64,000 nucleotides of DNA from Mycolicibacter sinensis (GCF_001667375.1 NZ_LZIN01000075.1:124001-188000); one strand, 5' to 3'; shown: positions 30,360 to 39,353, counted from the first letter of the stretch. Program-made: numbers and translations. The notes: generated by a model from the letters alone, not told the origin.

Positions 30360-32777
30360 ATGCTCACTAACTCACGCCCTGATGTTTCACTCCCGCTGGG
30401 CGGTGTTCGGGTGGTCGACTTCACAGACGGCCCCGCTGGTTTCGCCGGCCGCTTTCTTGCCGATCTCGGTGCGGATGTTGTTCTGGTCGAACCGCCGGAA
30501 GGCGCCAACAGCCGGCGGGCGCAGCCCCGGCACGACGGCCACGGGCTGGGATTTGCCACCGGGCACGCAAACAAACGGGGGGTGGCCATCGACGTGGACA
30601 CCGACGCCGGACGCTCTCAACTGCTGACGCTCACCGACAGCGCCGATATCTTTCTGGAGTCCCAGCGCGTCGGTCGGCTCACCGAACTCGGTGTTGGGCA
30701 GCACATCATGCGTCGGCGCAACCCGAATCTTGTCGTCGTATCAGTGAGTGATTTTGGGCAAACCGGACCGTATCGCGACTACAAGTCGAGTGAAGCAGTG
30801 TTCGTGGCGATGTCGTCACTGCTGACCCGATCGGGCGCACCGGGGCGTGAACCGCTCCTCCCGCCCGGACGACTGGCCACCCAGACAGCAGCAGTCGGCG
30901 TCGCCTACGCGGCGCTGCTCGCCTACTTCCGAGCCCAACGCGGTGCCGGTGGTGACTATCTGGATGTTTCGTTGTTCGACCTGGTAGTGCAGGATCTCGA
31001 TCCTGGGTTCGGTATGGCCGGGACGGCGACCATGGGCCAGCCGATGATCAACATGCCGCCGGGGCGCCCGGATGTCCGGATGATGTATCCGATCCTGCCC
31101 TGCGCGGACGGACATATCCGCATGTTTGTTGCCTCGGCCAAGCAGTGGCGGGCATTGTTCACCTGGATGGGCGAGCCCGAGGAGCTGTCAGACCCGGCAC
31201 TGGAGAACCTGCTCGGCCGGTTCATGAATTGGGCAGCCAAGATCCAGCCGGCACTAGTGGAGTTTTTTGCCGACAAGACTCGTGCTGAGATCGTCTCGCG
31301 CGGATCAGAACTCGGCATCGCAGTCGGCCCACTGAACACCGCCGAGGAAATCCTGACCAGCGACCATGTGCGGGAACGAAATGCATTCGTGGACGCCGAG
31401 ATCGCACCAGGGGTGCAGGCGACGATCCCGAACGGGTACCTGGAGTTCGACGGGGTGCGCGCCGGATTCCGGCACCGGGCCCCCGAGCTCGGTGAACACA
31501 CGGACGAGGTCCTGGCCGAGGTGGCCGAGCGCGCACCTACCGCGCACCGACAGGTGCCGGCTCGGCCGCTGACGGGCGTGCGGGTGCTCGACCTGGGTGT
31601 CATCGTGGTCGGCGCGGAAACTGGTCGCGCACTGGCAGATCAGGGCGCCGAAGTCATTAAGGTGGAGAACCGGGCGTTCATCGACGGCGCGCGGCAGGCC
31701 GACGCGCCCACCAAAGTCAGCTACTCGTTCTCGCTGGGTAACCGAGGCAAACGTAGCTTTGGGCTGAATCTGCGCAGCGAAGCGGGCAAGGAACTGTTCG
31801 GGCGGTTGGTTGCGGACTCCGACGTGGTGTTGACCAACTTCAAGCCAGGCACGTTGGAATCGTTGGGGCTGGGTTACGACGAGCTCAAGGCGATCAACCC
31901 AAGGATCATCGTGGTTGAGAGCAGCGCACTTGGCCACACCGGTTCGTGGTCGAAGCGGATGGGTTACGGCCCCTTGGTACGCGCCACCGTCGGTCTGACC
32001 GCGCTGTGGCGGCATCCCGACGCGGAGGACGGCTTCGGTGACGATCAGACGGTGTATCCGGACCATGCGGCCGGCCGAGTCGGCACCGCCGCGGTGATCG
32101 CGGCGTTGATCGAGCGGGAACGCACAGGTGTGGGGCGGCGGATCAACCTGGCCCAGATGGAAACCGTCTTCAGCCAGCTGGCTACCGAGTATCTCCGGGA
32201 ATCGCTACAGCCGGGTAGCTTGGTCGCCAAGGGAAACGGTGGCGAATTCGACGCGCCCTCAGGGATTTATTCCTGCGTGGGCGAGGATTCCTATTGCGCG
32301 GTAAGCGTCGACGGTGACGACGATTGGGCTAACCTGGCCAACGCTATCGGCCGCAGCGATCTGGCCGACAATCCCAATTATGCGAGCGCCACGGGCCGGA
32401 TAGCGCATCGAGCCACACTCGACGCGGCAGTACAGGAGTGGACCGCCGCGCTGACGCCACGCGAAGCGCAGGATCGTCTTCAGGCGGCGGGGGTAGCCGC
32501 GGGCGCGGCGGCGCACGTCAAGGATCTCCTCACCGACCCACAAGTGGCGGCGCGTGGCAGGCTGGGTGAACTGGCACAGCCGGGCTATGACGAGCCGTTG
32601 GAGGCATTCCTGGGGCCCGCGTTGTTCGAACACATCCCCGAGCCGGAGCTTCGTCCCGCGCCGGCGATGGCCGCCGATACCCGCGAACTCGCCGGCAAGC
32701 TGCTCGGGCTGTCGGATACAGAGATCAACGAACTCATCGATGCCGGAGTGCTTGAAGCGCCTGCCGAGTCCACCTAG
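30360..32777 (+). CDS. Two-domain class III CoA-transferase (CaiB/BaiF fusion)
   Basis: The 805-residue product holds two CaiB-like domains. The first (about 1-390) starts LGGVRVVDFTDGPAGFAGRFLADLGADVVLVEPP; the second (about 400-800) starts GVRVLDLGVIVVGAETGRALADQGAEVIKVEN. The second has TVYPDHAAGRVG, with an Asp where family III enzymes carry the acyl-anhydride-forming residue. The first reads PPGRLATQTAAVG there and seems to lack it, so only the C-terminal half may be catalytic. Such enzymes move CoA between carboxylic acids and are an ATP-free way to activate a substrate. It is the third consecutive two-domain fusion in this operon. Confidence 0.88.
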   Translation: MLTNSRPDVSLPLGGVRVVDFTDGPAGFAGRFLADLGADVVLVEPPEGANSRRAQPRHDGHGLGFATGHANKRGVAIDVDTDAGRSQLLTLTDSADIFLESQRVGRLTELGVGQHIMRRRNPNLVVVSVSDFGQTGPYRDYKSSEAVFVAMSSLLTRSGAPGREPLLPPGRLATQTAAVGVAYAALLAYFRAQRGAGGDYLDVSLFDLVVQDLDPGFGMAGTATMGQPMINMPPGRPDVRMMYPILPCADGHIRMFVASAKQWRALFTWMGEPEELSDPALENLLGRFMNWAAKIQPALVEFFADKTRAEIVSRGSELGIAVGPLNTAEEILTSDHVRERNAFVDAEIAPGVQATIPNGYLEFDGVRAGFRHRAPELGEHTDEVLAEVAERAPTAHRQVPARPLTGVRVLDLGVIVVGAETGRALADQGAEVIKVENRAFIDGARQADAPTKVSYSFSLGNRGKRSFGLNLRSEAGKELFGRLVADSDVVLTNFKPGTLESLGLGYDELKAINPRIIVVESSALGHTGSWSKRMGYGPLVRATVGLTALWRHPDAEDGFGDDQTVYPDHAAGRVGTAAVIAALIERERTGVGRRINLAQMETVFSQLATEYLRESLQPGSLVAKGNGGEFDAPSGIYSCVGEDSYCAVSVDGDDDWANLANAIGRSDLADNPNYASATGRIAHRATLDAAVQEWTAALTPREAQDRLQAAGVAAGAAAHVKDLLTDPQVAARGRLGELAQPGYDEPLEAFLGPALFEHIPEPELRPAPAMAADTRELAGKLLGLSDTEINELIDAGVLEAPAEST

Positions 32778-32827
32778 TCAATTACCCGACCATCAGCTGG
32801 GACAGGCATGGCAAGCAGCAAGGGTCG

Positions 32828-33209
32828 ATGGTCTCGGCGGCGCGCACCGCGATCGGGACATCACGCCGAGGCGCCTTGGCCAATGGGCCGGCGATCGAAC
32901 TGGCCCAACCGGTCGTCGTGGCGACCGTCGGACGCGCCGGGCTGGCGCCCGCCGATTTCGGGGACCTGGCCCTCGCGGAGAGCCTGTGAGAAGGCGGCGA
33001 CAGCGCCCGCTACGGGACGAGCGTCCGCGCCGCGGCAGCTCGATGGAGACCTTGTCCGGTCTGAAGGTGCTGCACCCGGAGATCGAGGGCTTCACGGTGA
33101 CTGCCGGAAAATCCTCCGGCGTCAACGGCGCCGCGGCGGCGGCATCGGCGTGCTGTCGATGTGTCCCGGCGGTGGTATGGGTGCGGCGATGGTCGTCGAG
33201 GTCGTCTAG
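32828..33209 (+). pseudogene. Decayed thiolase gene (acetyl-CoA C-acyltransferase)
   Basis: Pieces of one thiolase are spread over three frames. The N-terminus from 32828 reads MVSAARTAIGTSRRGALANG and GLAPADFGDLALAESL, then an in-frame TGA, then EGGDSARYGT in the same frame. From 33043 another frame reads LHPEIEGFTVTAGKSSGVNG, as in the central part of thiolases. A third frame ends GIGVLSMCPGGGMGAAMVVEVV, the C-terminal Cys-Gly-rich motif. Only about 380 bases remain of an expected 1.2 kb, so there are large internal deletions as well as the stop and frameshifts. It is clearly non-functional as a thiolase. Confidence 0.8.
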
Positions 33210-33212
33210 AAG

Positions 33213-34040
33213 GTGGCCGAGCCGCTGCCGGAGGCCGAGATTTGGCGCTTCGCAGATAAACAACTGGAGATCGTCCGCAGCGGGCCGAAAGATGCTGCAG
33301 TACCGATCCTTCTGGTCCACGGGGTGTGCCACGACGCATGGTGCTGGCAGCGGTATGTCTCGTTCTTCGCTCGATACGGTCACCACGTCATCGCGCTGAG
33401 CCTGCGCGGGCACGGTGCCAGTTCGGGGGGCGATCGACTACACCGGATCGGGCTGGATGACTTCGTCGAGGACGTCGCAGACGTGGTCGATACATTAGGT
33501 CGTAAGCCGGTGGTAGTCGGCCACTCCATGGGTGGTGCCGTCGTCCAGCGTTATCTGGCGACGCGGGCCGAGACGGTGCGCGCCGCAGTGCTGTTCGCCT
33601 CGGCGACGGCGGGTGGCCTGGGCGGCCGCAGGTTCCTCGACGTAATCCGGGGAAACCGACCCACCGCGATGCTCAACGCCCTGCGTATCATGGCGGGGCG
33701 CGGGGGCACGGCCGATCAGGTCAACAACACCCCGTTCTTCAGCGGTCGGCTCAGTACCGCTGACGCGCACGCGCACGCTCAGCGGTTGGGGCCCGAATCG
33801 CTGCGGGCGGTGTGCGATCTGCTCAAGGAATTTTCCTCAGTGCCACAAGAGCTTCCACCGATGCTGGTGATCGGCTCGCGCGACGACGCGCTCTTCGGGG
33901 TGCGCAGTCTGCAGACCACCGCTCGGGCCTACCGGGTGCTGGCGCTGCTGCTAGACGGCCTGTGTCACGACATGATGCTGGATCCGTGTTGGCGAATACC
34001 GGCTGAACACATCCTGGAGTTCGTCGCAGCGCTCGGTTGA
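33213..34040 (+). CDS. Alpha/beta hydrolase
   Basis: The 275-residue product has the alpha/beta hydrolase fold with oxyanion region ILLVHGVCHDAWCW, nucleophile elbow VVGHSMGGAV (Ser about residue 107) and a C-terminal His in GLCHDMML. Acid candidates lie in MLVIGSRDDALFG. The GTG start is 3 bases after the thiolase remnant stop, so it was probably the next gene of the same operon. It lacks the features I associate with HsaD-type C-C hydrolases (HGGGPGAS oxyanion motif), so it is not an obvious replacement for the missing hsaD. Esterase or thioesterase activity is possible. Confidence 0.8.
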   Translation: MAEPLPEAEIWRFADKQLEIVRSGPKDAAVPILLVHGVCHDAWCWQRYVSFFARYGHHVIALSLRGHGASSGGDRLHRIGLDDFVEDVADVVDTLGRKPVVVGHSMGGAVVQRYLATRAETVRAAVLFASATAGGLGGRRFLDVIRGNRPTAMLNALRIMAGRGGTADQVNNTPFFSGRLSTADAHAHAQRLGPESLRAVCDLLKEFSSVPQELPPMLVIGSRDDALFGVRSLQTTARAYRVLALLLDGLCHDMMLDPCWRIPAEHILEFVAALG

Positions 34041-34300
34041 GACAGGCGCGCGCGGGTACCGCTCACCGGCGGCGCCGTAGCCTGACTTCGACGCCAGCGT
34101 GGGGTCCAGCGTTTACCCGTATTAATTAAGACGCAGACCACGTTAGTGTCGATGTTCCGGTACCACGTCGGTTCAGGCAAGTTCGACCATTGTGAAGATT
34201 GGTCCGCTGTTGTAGACCTGTCCGATGCCGCCATGTCTGCAGATCCTGTTCGTTGGGGATGGTCGGGTATGAATCGAATGTGGAGAATCGTTAAATCCGA

Positions 34301-34555
34301 TTACTTGCCGATGCTGAAGCGATTCAGCTCGTGAGCGACCATGCCGTCGATGTCGGGCGGAGTGGGCAGGGCGACCGGCGCCTCGCGGGCCGGCAGCAGC
34401 ACGACCGCAGTGGCCCTGAGTGTTCGTCTCGCCGCGCTGGTTCTCGCATCACACCGGCAGGTGAACTTCGTTGCGCCCCTTGACCTGCTGCGTGTCGACC
34501 ACCTCTCCACGTACCCAGGTCACATCGCCTGGTGAGTACCCCGTCCTGCGGGTCT
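34301..34555 (-). pseudogene. C-terminal remnant of a MaoC-like enoyl-CoA hydratase
   Basis: On the minus strand, one frame reads VTWVRGEVVDTQQVKGRNEV then HLPV, a TGA stop, and CENQRGETNTQG. The adjacent frame continues RATAVVLLPAREAPVALPTP and ends HELNRFSIGK. Together these match the C-terminal half of MaoC-type dehydratases, in which a WxENQRGE motif is followed by GxATVxLPSR. At least one nonsense change and one frameshift are visible, and no N-terminal hot-dog domain was found upstream. The flanks (34041-34300 and 34556-34740) show no recognisable genes. Confidence 0.65.
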
Positions 34556-34740
34556 ATGGTGTCGGTTTCCGGCATTGTGGCGTCTCCTTCGCGCGATGGC
34601 TGCCGCTCTGGAGATGGCAAGTCCGTCGAAAGCCGTCGATGCCCTGTCCAATATCTGAAGAATATATATAAAGAACGTGATTAGATGTCTGCCAGGTCAT
34701 CGCGATCTTGGGAACTGCCGAGCGTCAACGCCGGGGGCAC

Positions 34741-35406
34741 TCAATGCGACGGCTGTGCGGTGACCCGACCGTGCAGGATCTGTTGGACGAACACCGTGAT
34801 CAGCGCTGTCGTAGCCGCATCGGGACCGCCGGCCGCGGTGAGTTGGGGCGTCGTGGCCAGGGCGTGCACCATGATCACCCCTCCCAGTGACTCGATCACC
34901 GCTGCGGGGGAGGCGTCAGGGTGCAATTGCCCGTCGTGCTGAGCTTCTTCAAGTACAGCGATTGCGTGCTCGATCTGCGGCTGGACCACCCGGCTTCGAT
35001 ATTCCTGCAGGATGTCCGGATGCTGCACGCCGTCGATATGCACCCGTAGATTCGCCAGTCCATCGCCGGTGGCGAAGTACGCGAACGCATCGCAGGCGAA
35101 GGAGATCAACGCCTTTTCGATGGGCGGGTCGGTGGACAGCAGGGGGACAGGCTGGGCCGAGAGTGCCTCGAGCAAAAGGGCTTTGGCATCCGGGAAGCGC
35201 CGGTACACGGCATCTTTGCTGACCCCGGCGGCTCGGGCCACACCCTCGAAATGGAATCCGGCCCAGCCTTCTCGGGCATAGAGCGCGCGGGCCGAGTGTC
35301 GGATCCTCTCATCGATGGCGGGATCGCGCCGCCGGCCTGCACCGGGCTTGCGCGTGCGCGGTCGGCTCTGCGTCCGTGTCATCGGCCCGACTCCGCCATC
35401 TGCCAC
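34741..35406 (-). CDS. TetR-family transcriptional regulator
   Basis: The 221-residue product (or 213 from ATG 35382) starts with a basic Arg-rich tail, then a TetR helix-turn-helix: RIRHSARALYAREGWAGFHF, GVARAAGVSKDAVYRRFPDA. The C-terminal ligand domain is typical in length. It is divergent from the MACC/Ldi-like operon across a 137-base gap containing inverted repeats, so it is the most likely local repressor of that operon. The ligand is unknown. Confidence 0.88.
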   Translation of the reverse strand: MADGGVGPMTRTQSRPRTRKPGAGRRRDPAIDERIRHSARALYAREGWAGFHFEGVARAAGVSKDAVYRRFPDAKALLLEALSAQPVPLLSTDPPIEKALISFACDAFAYFATGDGLANLRVHIDGVQHPDILQEYRSRVVQPQIEHAIAVLEEAQHDGQLHPDASPAAVIESLGGVIMVHALATTPQLTAAGGPDAATTALITVFVQQILHGRVTAQPSH

Positions 35407-35507
35407 TCGACATCCTTTCGTCCGCTCGAGTCTAAGTCGGGCCGGGGAAAAACTCCGCGCAATCTGACTATTGCCGACGGACGACGGCGGTATTAAGCTT
35501 CGGCTTA
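35405..35507. promoter_or_regulatory. Divergent promoter/operator region between TetR and the Ldi-like operon
   Basis: Two inverted repeats are visible: ACTCGA (35405-35410) with TCGAGT (35426-35431), and TAAGC (35494-35498) with GCTTA (35503-35507) around a TTCG loop. The first could be a TetR half-site pair; the second could fold as a hairpin in the leader. Both are short, and neither is confirmed by a second copy in the window. Confidence 0.35.
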
Positions 35508-35543
35508 CGTCGCGACGCCTCGCCCACCGCGTCGCGCGACGCG

Positions 35544-35720
35544 ATGAGTACGAATTCGACTGAAGAACAATCGGGATGGGTGTCGTCGATGGCGTGTTGT
35601 GTGCTCGTCGCCGCAGTCTTCGGAGCCGTGTTCCGTCGGCTCCGGCGCAACCCGGGAGCGCCCACGCCGGTCACGGTAGCCACCTGGTCGGCCAGGCCCG
35701 GCACTCAATCGGAGAGGTAG
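35544..35720 (+). CDS. Small hydrophobic MACC-motif protein, copy A
   Basis: A 58-residue frame from ATG 35544, with an internal ATG at 35589 that begins MACCVLVAAVFGAVFRRLRR. This short hydrophobic helix is followed by a basic cluster and a Pro/Thr-rich tail. It stops 3 bases before the large Ldi-like gene. The same MACC-hydrophobic-F start occurs immediately upstream of the paralogous Ldi-like gene at 40977. That repeat makes this a real gene rather than a chance frame, and suggests that 35589 may be the true start. Probably a single-pass membrane protein whose paired Cys could bind metal, be lipidated or form disulphides. No known family was recognised. Confidence 0.65.
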   Translation: MSTNSTEEQSGWVSSMACCVLVAAVFGAVFRRLRRNPGAPTPVTVATWSARPGTQSER

Positions 35721-35723
35721 CAG

Positions 35724-37643
35724 ATGAGCGGTTCCACCGTGGAAGCCGAAGAGGCGGTCGGCATCGGCTATTCGCTCGACGTTCCGGAACAACCCAATGG
35801 CCCCGCCGTTCGACGATTGTTGCGGCGCAGCGGATCGCTCATGGGGGCTATCGCGGTCGCGGCAACGCTGACGGCGGCAGTGAGCAACCGCCCGGGAGTG
35901 CGGGCATTGGCTCTCGGCGCAATGGCGCCCGGTGCGGGCTACCTCTACACCCGGAAGCCGCTGCGGTTCATGGCCACAATCGCCAGCTTCCTCGCATCCA
36001 TGGTCGCCTGGTTTGGCAGCGGCAACATCGTCGCGCCGATACTGGTGTGGCTGGCCGCCGCGATGAATGCCCGGAAACAGGCCGCCGGGGGCACGCGGAT
36101 CTGGAACGGTGCGCTACCGGCGATCCCTGCCGTGCTCATGGGAACGGTCGGGGCTGGTGTTGTGGCCAGGCGTCGCGCCTTCCGGGCCGCGCAGGGCCGA
36201 GGTCGTGCCCGCGCCGAGTACCTGGCAAGGGCGGTACGTCTGGATCCACAGCCGAAAGGCGTCGGTGCGCAGGAATTGTCGGAGACCGACCTCGCGGTCG
36301 CCCGCTCACTGCTCGATCGAGCGCTGCAGCCGCTGGAACGCTTCGAGGGCTTTGACCGGATCGACCAATTCCAGACTGCGGCTATGCGCTACCAGCTCAA
36401 TTTCATGCAGTACGCCCTGGCGACGGCACAGCTGCATTTCACGCCGTCGTTCCATGGGTACCTGTCAGCCGCACAACGTAATCTGATCGACAAACTCACC
36501 CTGCCGGCGGCATGGCGCTATTGGGCCTTCGAACAGACATGGGGCAACCTCAGCTTGGACTGGGATCCGATGAAACGCGACAACATCATGCTGTCGGGGT
36601 ACCTCGGGATGATGCTGGGCGCCTACGAATCTAATACCGGTGACAACCGCTACCGCCGCAGCGGTGCGCTGCCGTTCCGGCTTGGCAAGCGCACCTGGCC
36701 CTATACCCATGACATGGTCAGCGAGTCCATACATGCCAACATGCAGCGCTCGGGCATGACGCTGTTCCCGTGTGAACCGAACTGGATCTACAGCGCTTGC
36801 AACATGCCTGCGATCAGCACCCTGATGATGTCCGATCGCCTGCATGGCACCCGGTTCATCGAATCGATCGGCGAGGCATTCCGGCGCCGGCTGCACGATG
36901 AATTCATCACCCCCGACGGCCGCGTCACCGCGATCCGTTCCTCACGCTTGGGCGTGACCATTCCTATGCTCACTTCCACTATTGCCGACTGCGGTCTCGC
37001 TTCGATGTTGCACGCCTTTGATCCCGACCTGGCGCAACGTTGTTGGACGATTGCTCGCCGCGAGTTCATCGACACCAGCGGCGCCGAGCCGGTCATCGCG
37101 CTACGCGGCTGGGATGCCATCGATACCGGGAACTACCGCAAGACTCCGTTAGGCGCCTTCGCCCCGGTTATGTGGGCTGCGGCCGAGATGGGGGACACCG
37201 GCCTTTTCGTTGAGTTGTCCGCGTCCCTGGACCGGCAGGCGCCGCCCATCGAATCCGGTGGAGCTCGTTGGTACACCGCGTTGTCGACCAACATGAACGC
37301 GATGCTTGCCCTGGCGCGATTCAATCCCCCTGGCGGACAGCGCGCACTGATCTCCGACGGACCTGGCGTAGCGACGCTGACCGGACCGATACTCGACGAT
37401 GTCGTTTACCCCGAGGTCCTGGTCGCGTCGGCCCGCACCGACGGCGCCGATCTCAGGGTGGTGCTACGTCCCGGGGCCGGTGCAGCACGAGTGGGCATCG
37501 GTGTTCGGCGTTTGCAGCCCTTCGGCCGCTACCTGCTGCACGGCGCCGTCGAAGACGAAGCGATCGCCGACAACCAGGGGCGTATCCACCTGGAGGTCGA
37601 CCTGTGTGACCGCACCGAGGTCTCGCTCATGCCGGCGGCCTGA
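35724..37643 (+). CDS. Membrane-anchored linalool dehydratase/isomerase-like protein, copy 1
   Basis: The 639-residue protein has about five hydrophobic segments in residues 30-150 (with GAMAPGAGYLY and AWFGSGNIVAPILVWLAAA), then a large alpha-helical domain and a C-terminal beta-rich domain (about 550-639). The helical domain carries CEPNWIYSACN with Cys350 and Cys359, nine residues apart, and an upstream YTHD. This matches my recollection of the active-site Cys pair and His of Castellaniella linalool dehydratase-isomerase, which interconverts geraniol, linalool and myrcene. The bacterial prototype is a soluble periplasmic enzyme of about 400 residues, so the membrane domain is an addition. 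The substrate is not known; a tertiary or allylic isoprenoid alcohol is the natural guess. It begins 3 bases after the MACC protein. Confidence 0.75.
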   Translation: MSGSTVEAEEAVGIGYSLDVPEQPNGPAVRRLLRRSGSLMGAIAVAATLTAAVSNRPGVRALALGAMAPGAGYLYTRKPLRFMATIASFLASMVAWFGSGNIVAPILVWLAAAMNARKQAAGGTRIWNGALPAIPAVLMGTVGAGVVARRRAFRAAQGRGRARAEYLARAVRLDPQPKGVGAQELSETDLAVARSLLDRALQPLERFEGFDRIDQFQTAAMRYQLNFMQYALATAQLHFTPSFHGYLSAAQRNLIDKLTLPAAWRYWAFEQTWGNLSLDWDPMKRDNIMLSGYLGMMLGAYESNTGDNRYRRSGALPFRLGKRTWPYTHDMVSESIHANMQRSGMTLFPCEPNWIYSACNMPAISTLMMSDRLHGTRFIESIGEAFRRRLHDEFITPDGRVTAIRSSRLGVTIPMLTSTIADCGLASMLHAFDPDLAQRCWTIARREFIDTSGAEPVIALRGWDAIDTGNYRKTPLGAFAPVMWAAAEMGDTGLFVELSASLDRQAPPIESGGARWYTALSTNMNAMLALARFNPPGGQRALISDGPGVATLTGPILDDVVYPEVLVASARTDGADLRVVLRPGAGAARVGIGVRRLQPFGRYLLHGAVEDEAIADNQGRIHLEVDLCDRTEVSLMPAA

Positions 37644-37683
37644 CCGGCCTGCAAATCTACCGCGAATCATCGACAAGAACAGG

Positions 37684-38475
37684 ATGCAGGGAATGAAGAA
37701 AGTCATCGTGACCGGCGCCGGATCGGGCATCGGCAAGGAATTCACCAAGCTGTACCTGCAGGACGGCTCGCGGGTGCTGGCGGTCAGCCTGGTGCGATCC
37801 GAACTCGACCAGCTGTCCAAGGACTTCGGCTTCGCCGCCGATCGGTTGGAGACGCTGCAGATGGACCTGGCCAAGCCGGATGCCGCCGAGGCGCTGCTGC
37901 ATTGGTCCCACGAACACGACTGGTTCCCCGACACCTTGATCAACAACGCCGGCTTCGCATGTTTCGGCGATGCGGTGGACCTGGAACCCGCTCGGGTGGC
38001 GAACATGCTGGAACTCAACGTGGTCACGCTGACCATGACCTCGATGTTGTTCGGCCAGGAGATGAAGGCCCGTCGCCGCGGCGCCATCCTCAACGTGGGG
38101 TCGACCGCCGGCATGGTGCCCTCGACACGGATGGCGTCGTACTGCGGCACCAAGTCCTACGTCAATACCTTCACTTACGCGCTGGCCGCTGAATTAAGAC
38201 CATTCGGCGTCACTGTGACGTGTCTGACGCCGGGGGCCACCCAGACCAAGTTTGCCGAGGCCGGCGGTATCGACACCTTCAGCGGTAAATCCCTTCTGCA
38301 CAACATGTTCGAAAAAAACAAGGCCGGTTCGCCGGCCGAGGTGGCTCGCGGTGGCTACGATGCCCTGGCCAAGGGCAAGGTCCATGCACTGGTGGGTAAG
38401 GGATCGACATTGGCGGCGCTGATGGCCCGGGTGGTGTCGCAGAAGCGTCTGCCCACCCTGGTACGGAACCCATGA
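37684..38475 (+). CDS. Short-chain dehydrogenase/reductase (SDR)
   Basis: A classical SDR of 263 residues from ATG 37684 (or 260 from ATG 37693; the open frame extends upstream but overlaps the Ldi-like gene). It has the cofactor motif VTGAGSGIGKEF, LINNAGF, catalytic Ser in LNVGSTAG and YCGTK (Tyr-x-x-x-Lys). Position suggests oxidation of the alcohol produced by the neighbouring Ldi-like enzymes, as geraniol dehydrogenase does in known Ldi pathways; this is inference. It overlaps the next gene by 4 bases. Confidence 0.88.
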   Translation: MQGMKKVIVTGAGSGIGKEFTKLYLQDGSRVLAVSLVRSELDQLSKDFGFAADRLETLQMDLAKPDAAEALLHWSHEHDWFPDTLINNAGFACFGDAVDLEPARVANMLELNVVTLTMTSMLFGQEMKARRRGAILNVGSTAGMVPSTRMASYCGTKSYVNTFTYALAAELRPFGVTVTCLTPGATQTKFAEAGGIDTFSGKSLLHNMFEKNKAGSPAEVARGGYDALAKGKVHALVGKGSTLAALMARVVSQKRLPTLVRNP

Positions 38476-39353
38476 CCTCGATGGTCGAGGGCTCAACCAC
38501 CGCACCGGGCGGCATTCGACTGTCGCCGGGCCTGTGGTTGGCGACTGTCGCCGAACTGGCCGTCGCGGTGGCAGTGGGCGCGGTGCTGCTGCGCGCCAAT
38601 GCGACCTCGATGCCGGCTCATCACCACCAGCACGAGCCCGGTATGCACGACAGTTCGATGCCGATCCACTGGAGCGTGAGTTTTTTCACGATCGCGGCTC
38701 TCACCGCAGCTTTGTCGCTGGGCTGGAAGATCTTCCGTAACCGAGTGTTTGCCTTCGCTGCCCCCGGGGGTCTGATCGCCGTTGTGGCATCCGAACCCGT
38801 CCGGACCCTCGCGTTGCAGTCTCACCTGATCGCGATGGCGATCGTGGAGGTGGTCTTGGTGGCCGCTCCGTTGCTGATCGTCGCTGGGGTGCGGGGACGG
38901 ACTGATCAGCAGGCCGGGCGATCGTCCGGCTGGATGGCGGGCGTCATCGCCGCGGTCCTCGCCAATTCGACCCTCCTGATCGTCCTGCATCTTCCCGCCA
39001 TCCACGGGCGTGCCGCCGCGCTGACCGCTGTCCCCGGGTGGCTGATTACGGCGGCGGTGGTGATCGGCGTGGGCTATTGGTCGGCGATCCTGCTCACCGC
39101 CGGCAGTGTTCCGCTGGCGCTGCGCCGCGCGGCCCTGACCATCGGCCAGGAGGTTGCGGCGATCCTGGGCCTGGCTGCGATCATCGTGCCCGCATCCCAT
39201 ACCCACCAGGTCAATCCGCTGGGCTTGTCTGCCGCTACCGACCAACGCCTCGGCGGCGTGCTGATGCTCATCACCTGCGCCGTGGTCACGCTGCCCCTCA
39301 TGAAACGCCTGGCGAAATCACCTGCATTTCGAATGGAGCCCCATGTCCACTGA
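38472..39353 (+). CDS. Polytopic CtaG-like membrane protein with His/Met-rich loop
   Basis: The 293-residue protein has about seven hydrophobic helices. After the first helix is an exposed segment MPAHHHQHEPGMHDSSMPIH, rich in His and Met. Near the C-terminus DQRLGGVLMLITCAVVTLPL resembles the last helices of Caa3/CtaG-type cytochrome oxidase assembly proteins, which handle copper. Family assignment is tentative because the overall sequence is short and divergent. Its start overlaps the SDR stop (ATGA) and its end overlaps the aldehyde dehydrogenase by 11 bases, so it belongs to the operon. It could deliver a metal or act as a membrane partner of the Ldi-like proteins. Confidence 0.6.
   Translation: MTSMVEGSTTAPGGIRLSPGLWLATVAELAVAVAVGAVLLRANATSMPAHHHQHEPGMHDSSMPIHWSVSFFTIAALTAALSLGWKIFRNRVFAFAAPGGLIAVVASEPVRTLALQSHLIAMAIVEVVLVAAPLLIVAGVRGRTDQQAGRSSGWMAGVIAAVLANSTLLIVLHLPAIHGRAAALTAVPGWLITAAVVIGVGYWSAILLTAGSVPLALRRAALTIGQEVAAILGLAAIIVPASHTHQVNPLGLSAATDQRLGGVLMLITCAVVTLPLMKRLAKSPAFRMEPHVH

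Noticed and set aside
33213-34040. Alpha/beta hydrolase as a displaced HsaD
   Set aside because: The oxyanion motif (HGVCHDAW) and the overall sequence do not fit HsaD-type C-C hydrolases (HGGGPGAS); it sits with a thiolase remnant, not with hsa genes.
34146-34334. Small plus-strand frame of 62 codons
   Set aside because: No ribosome site, no family similarity, and it runs into the MaoC remnant on the other strand.
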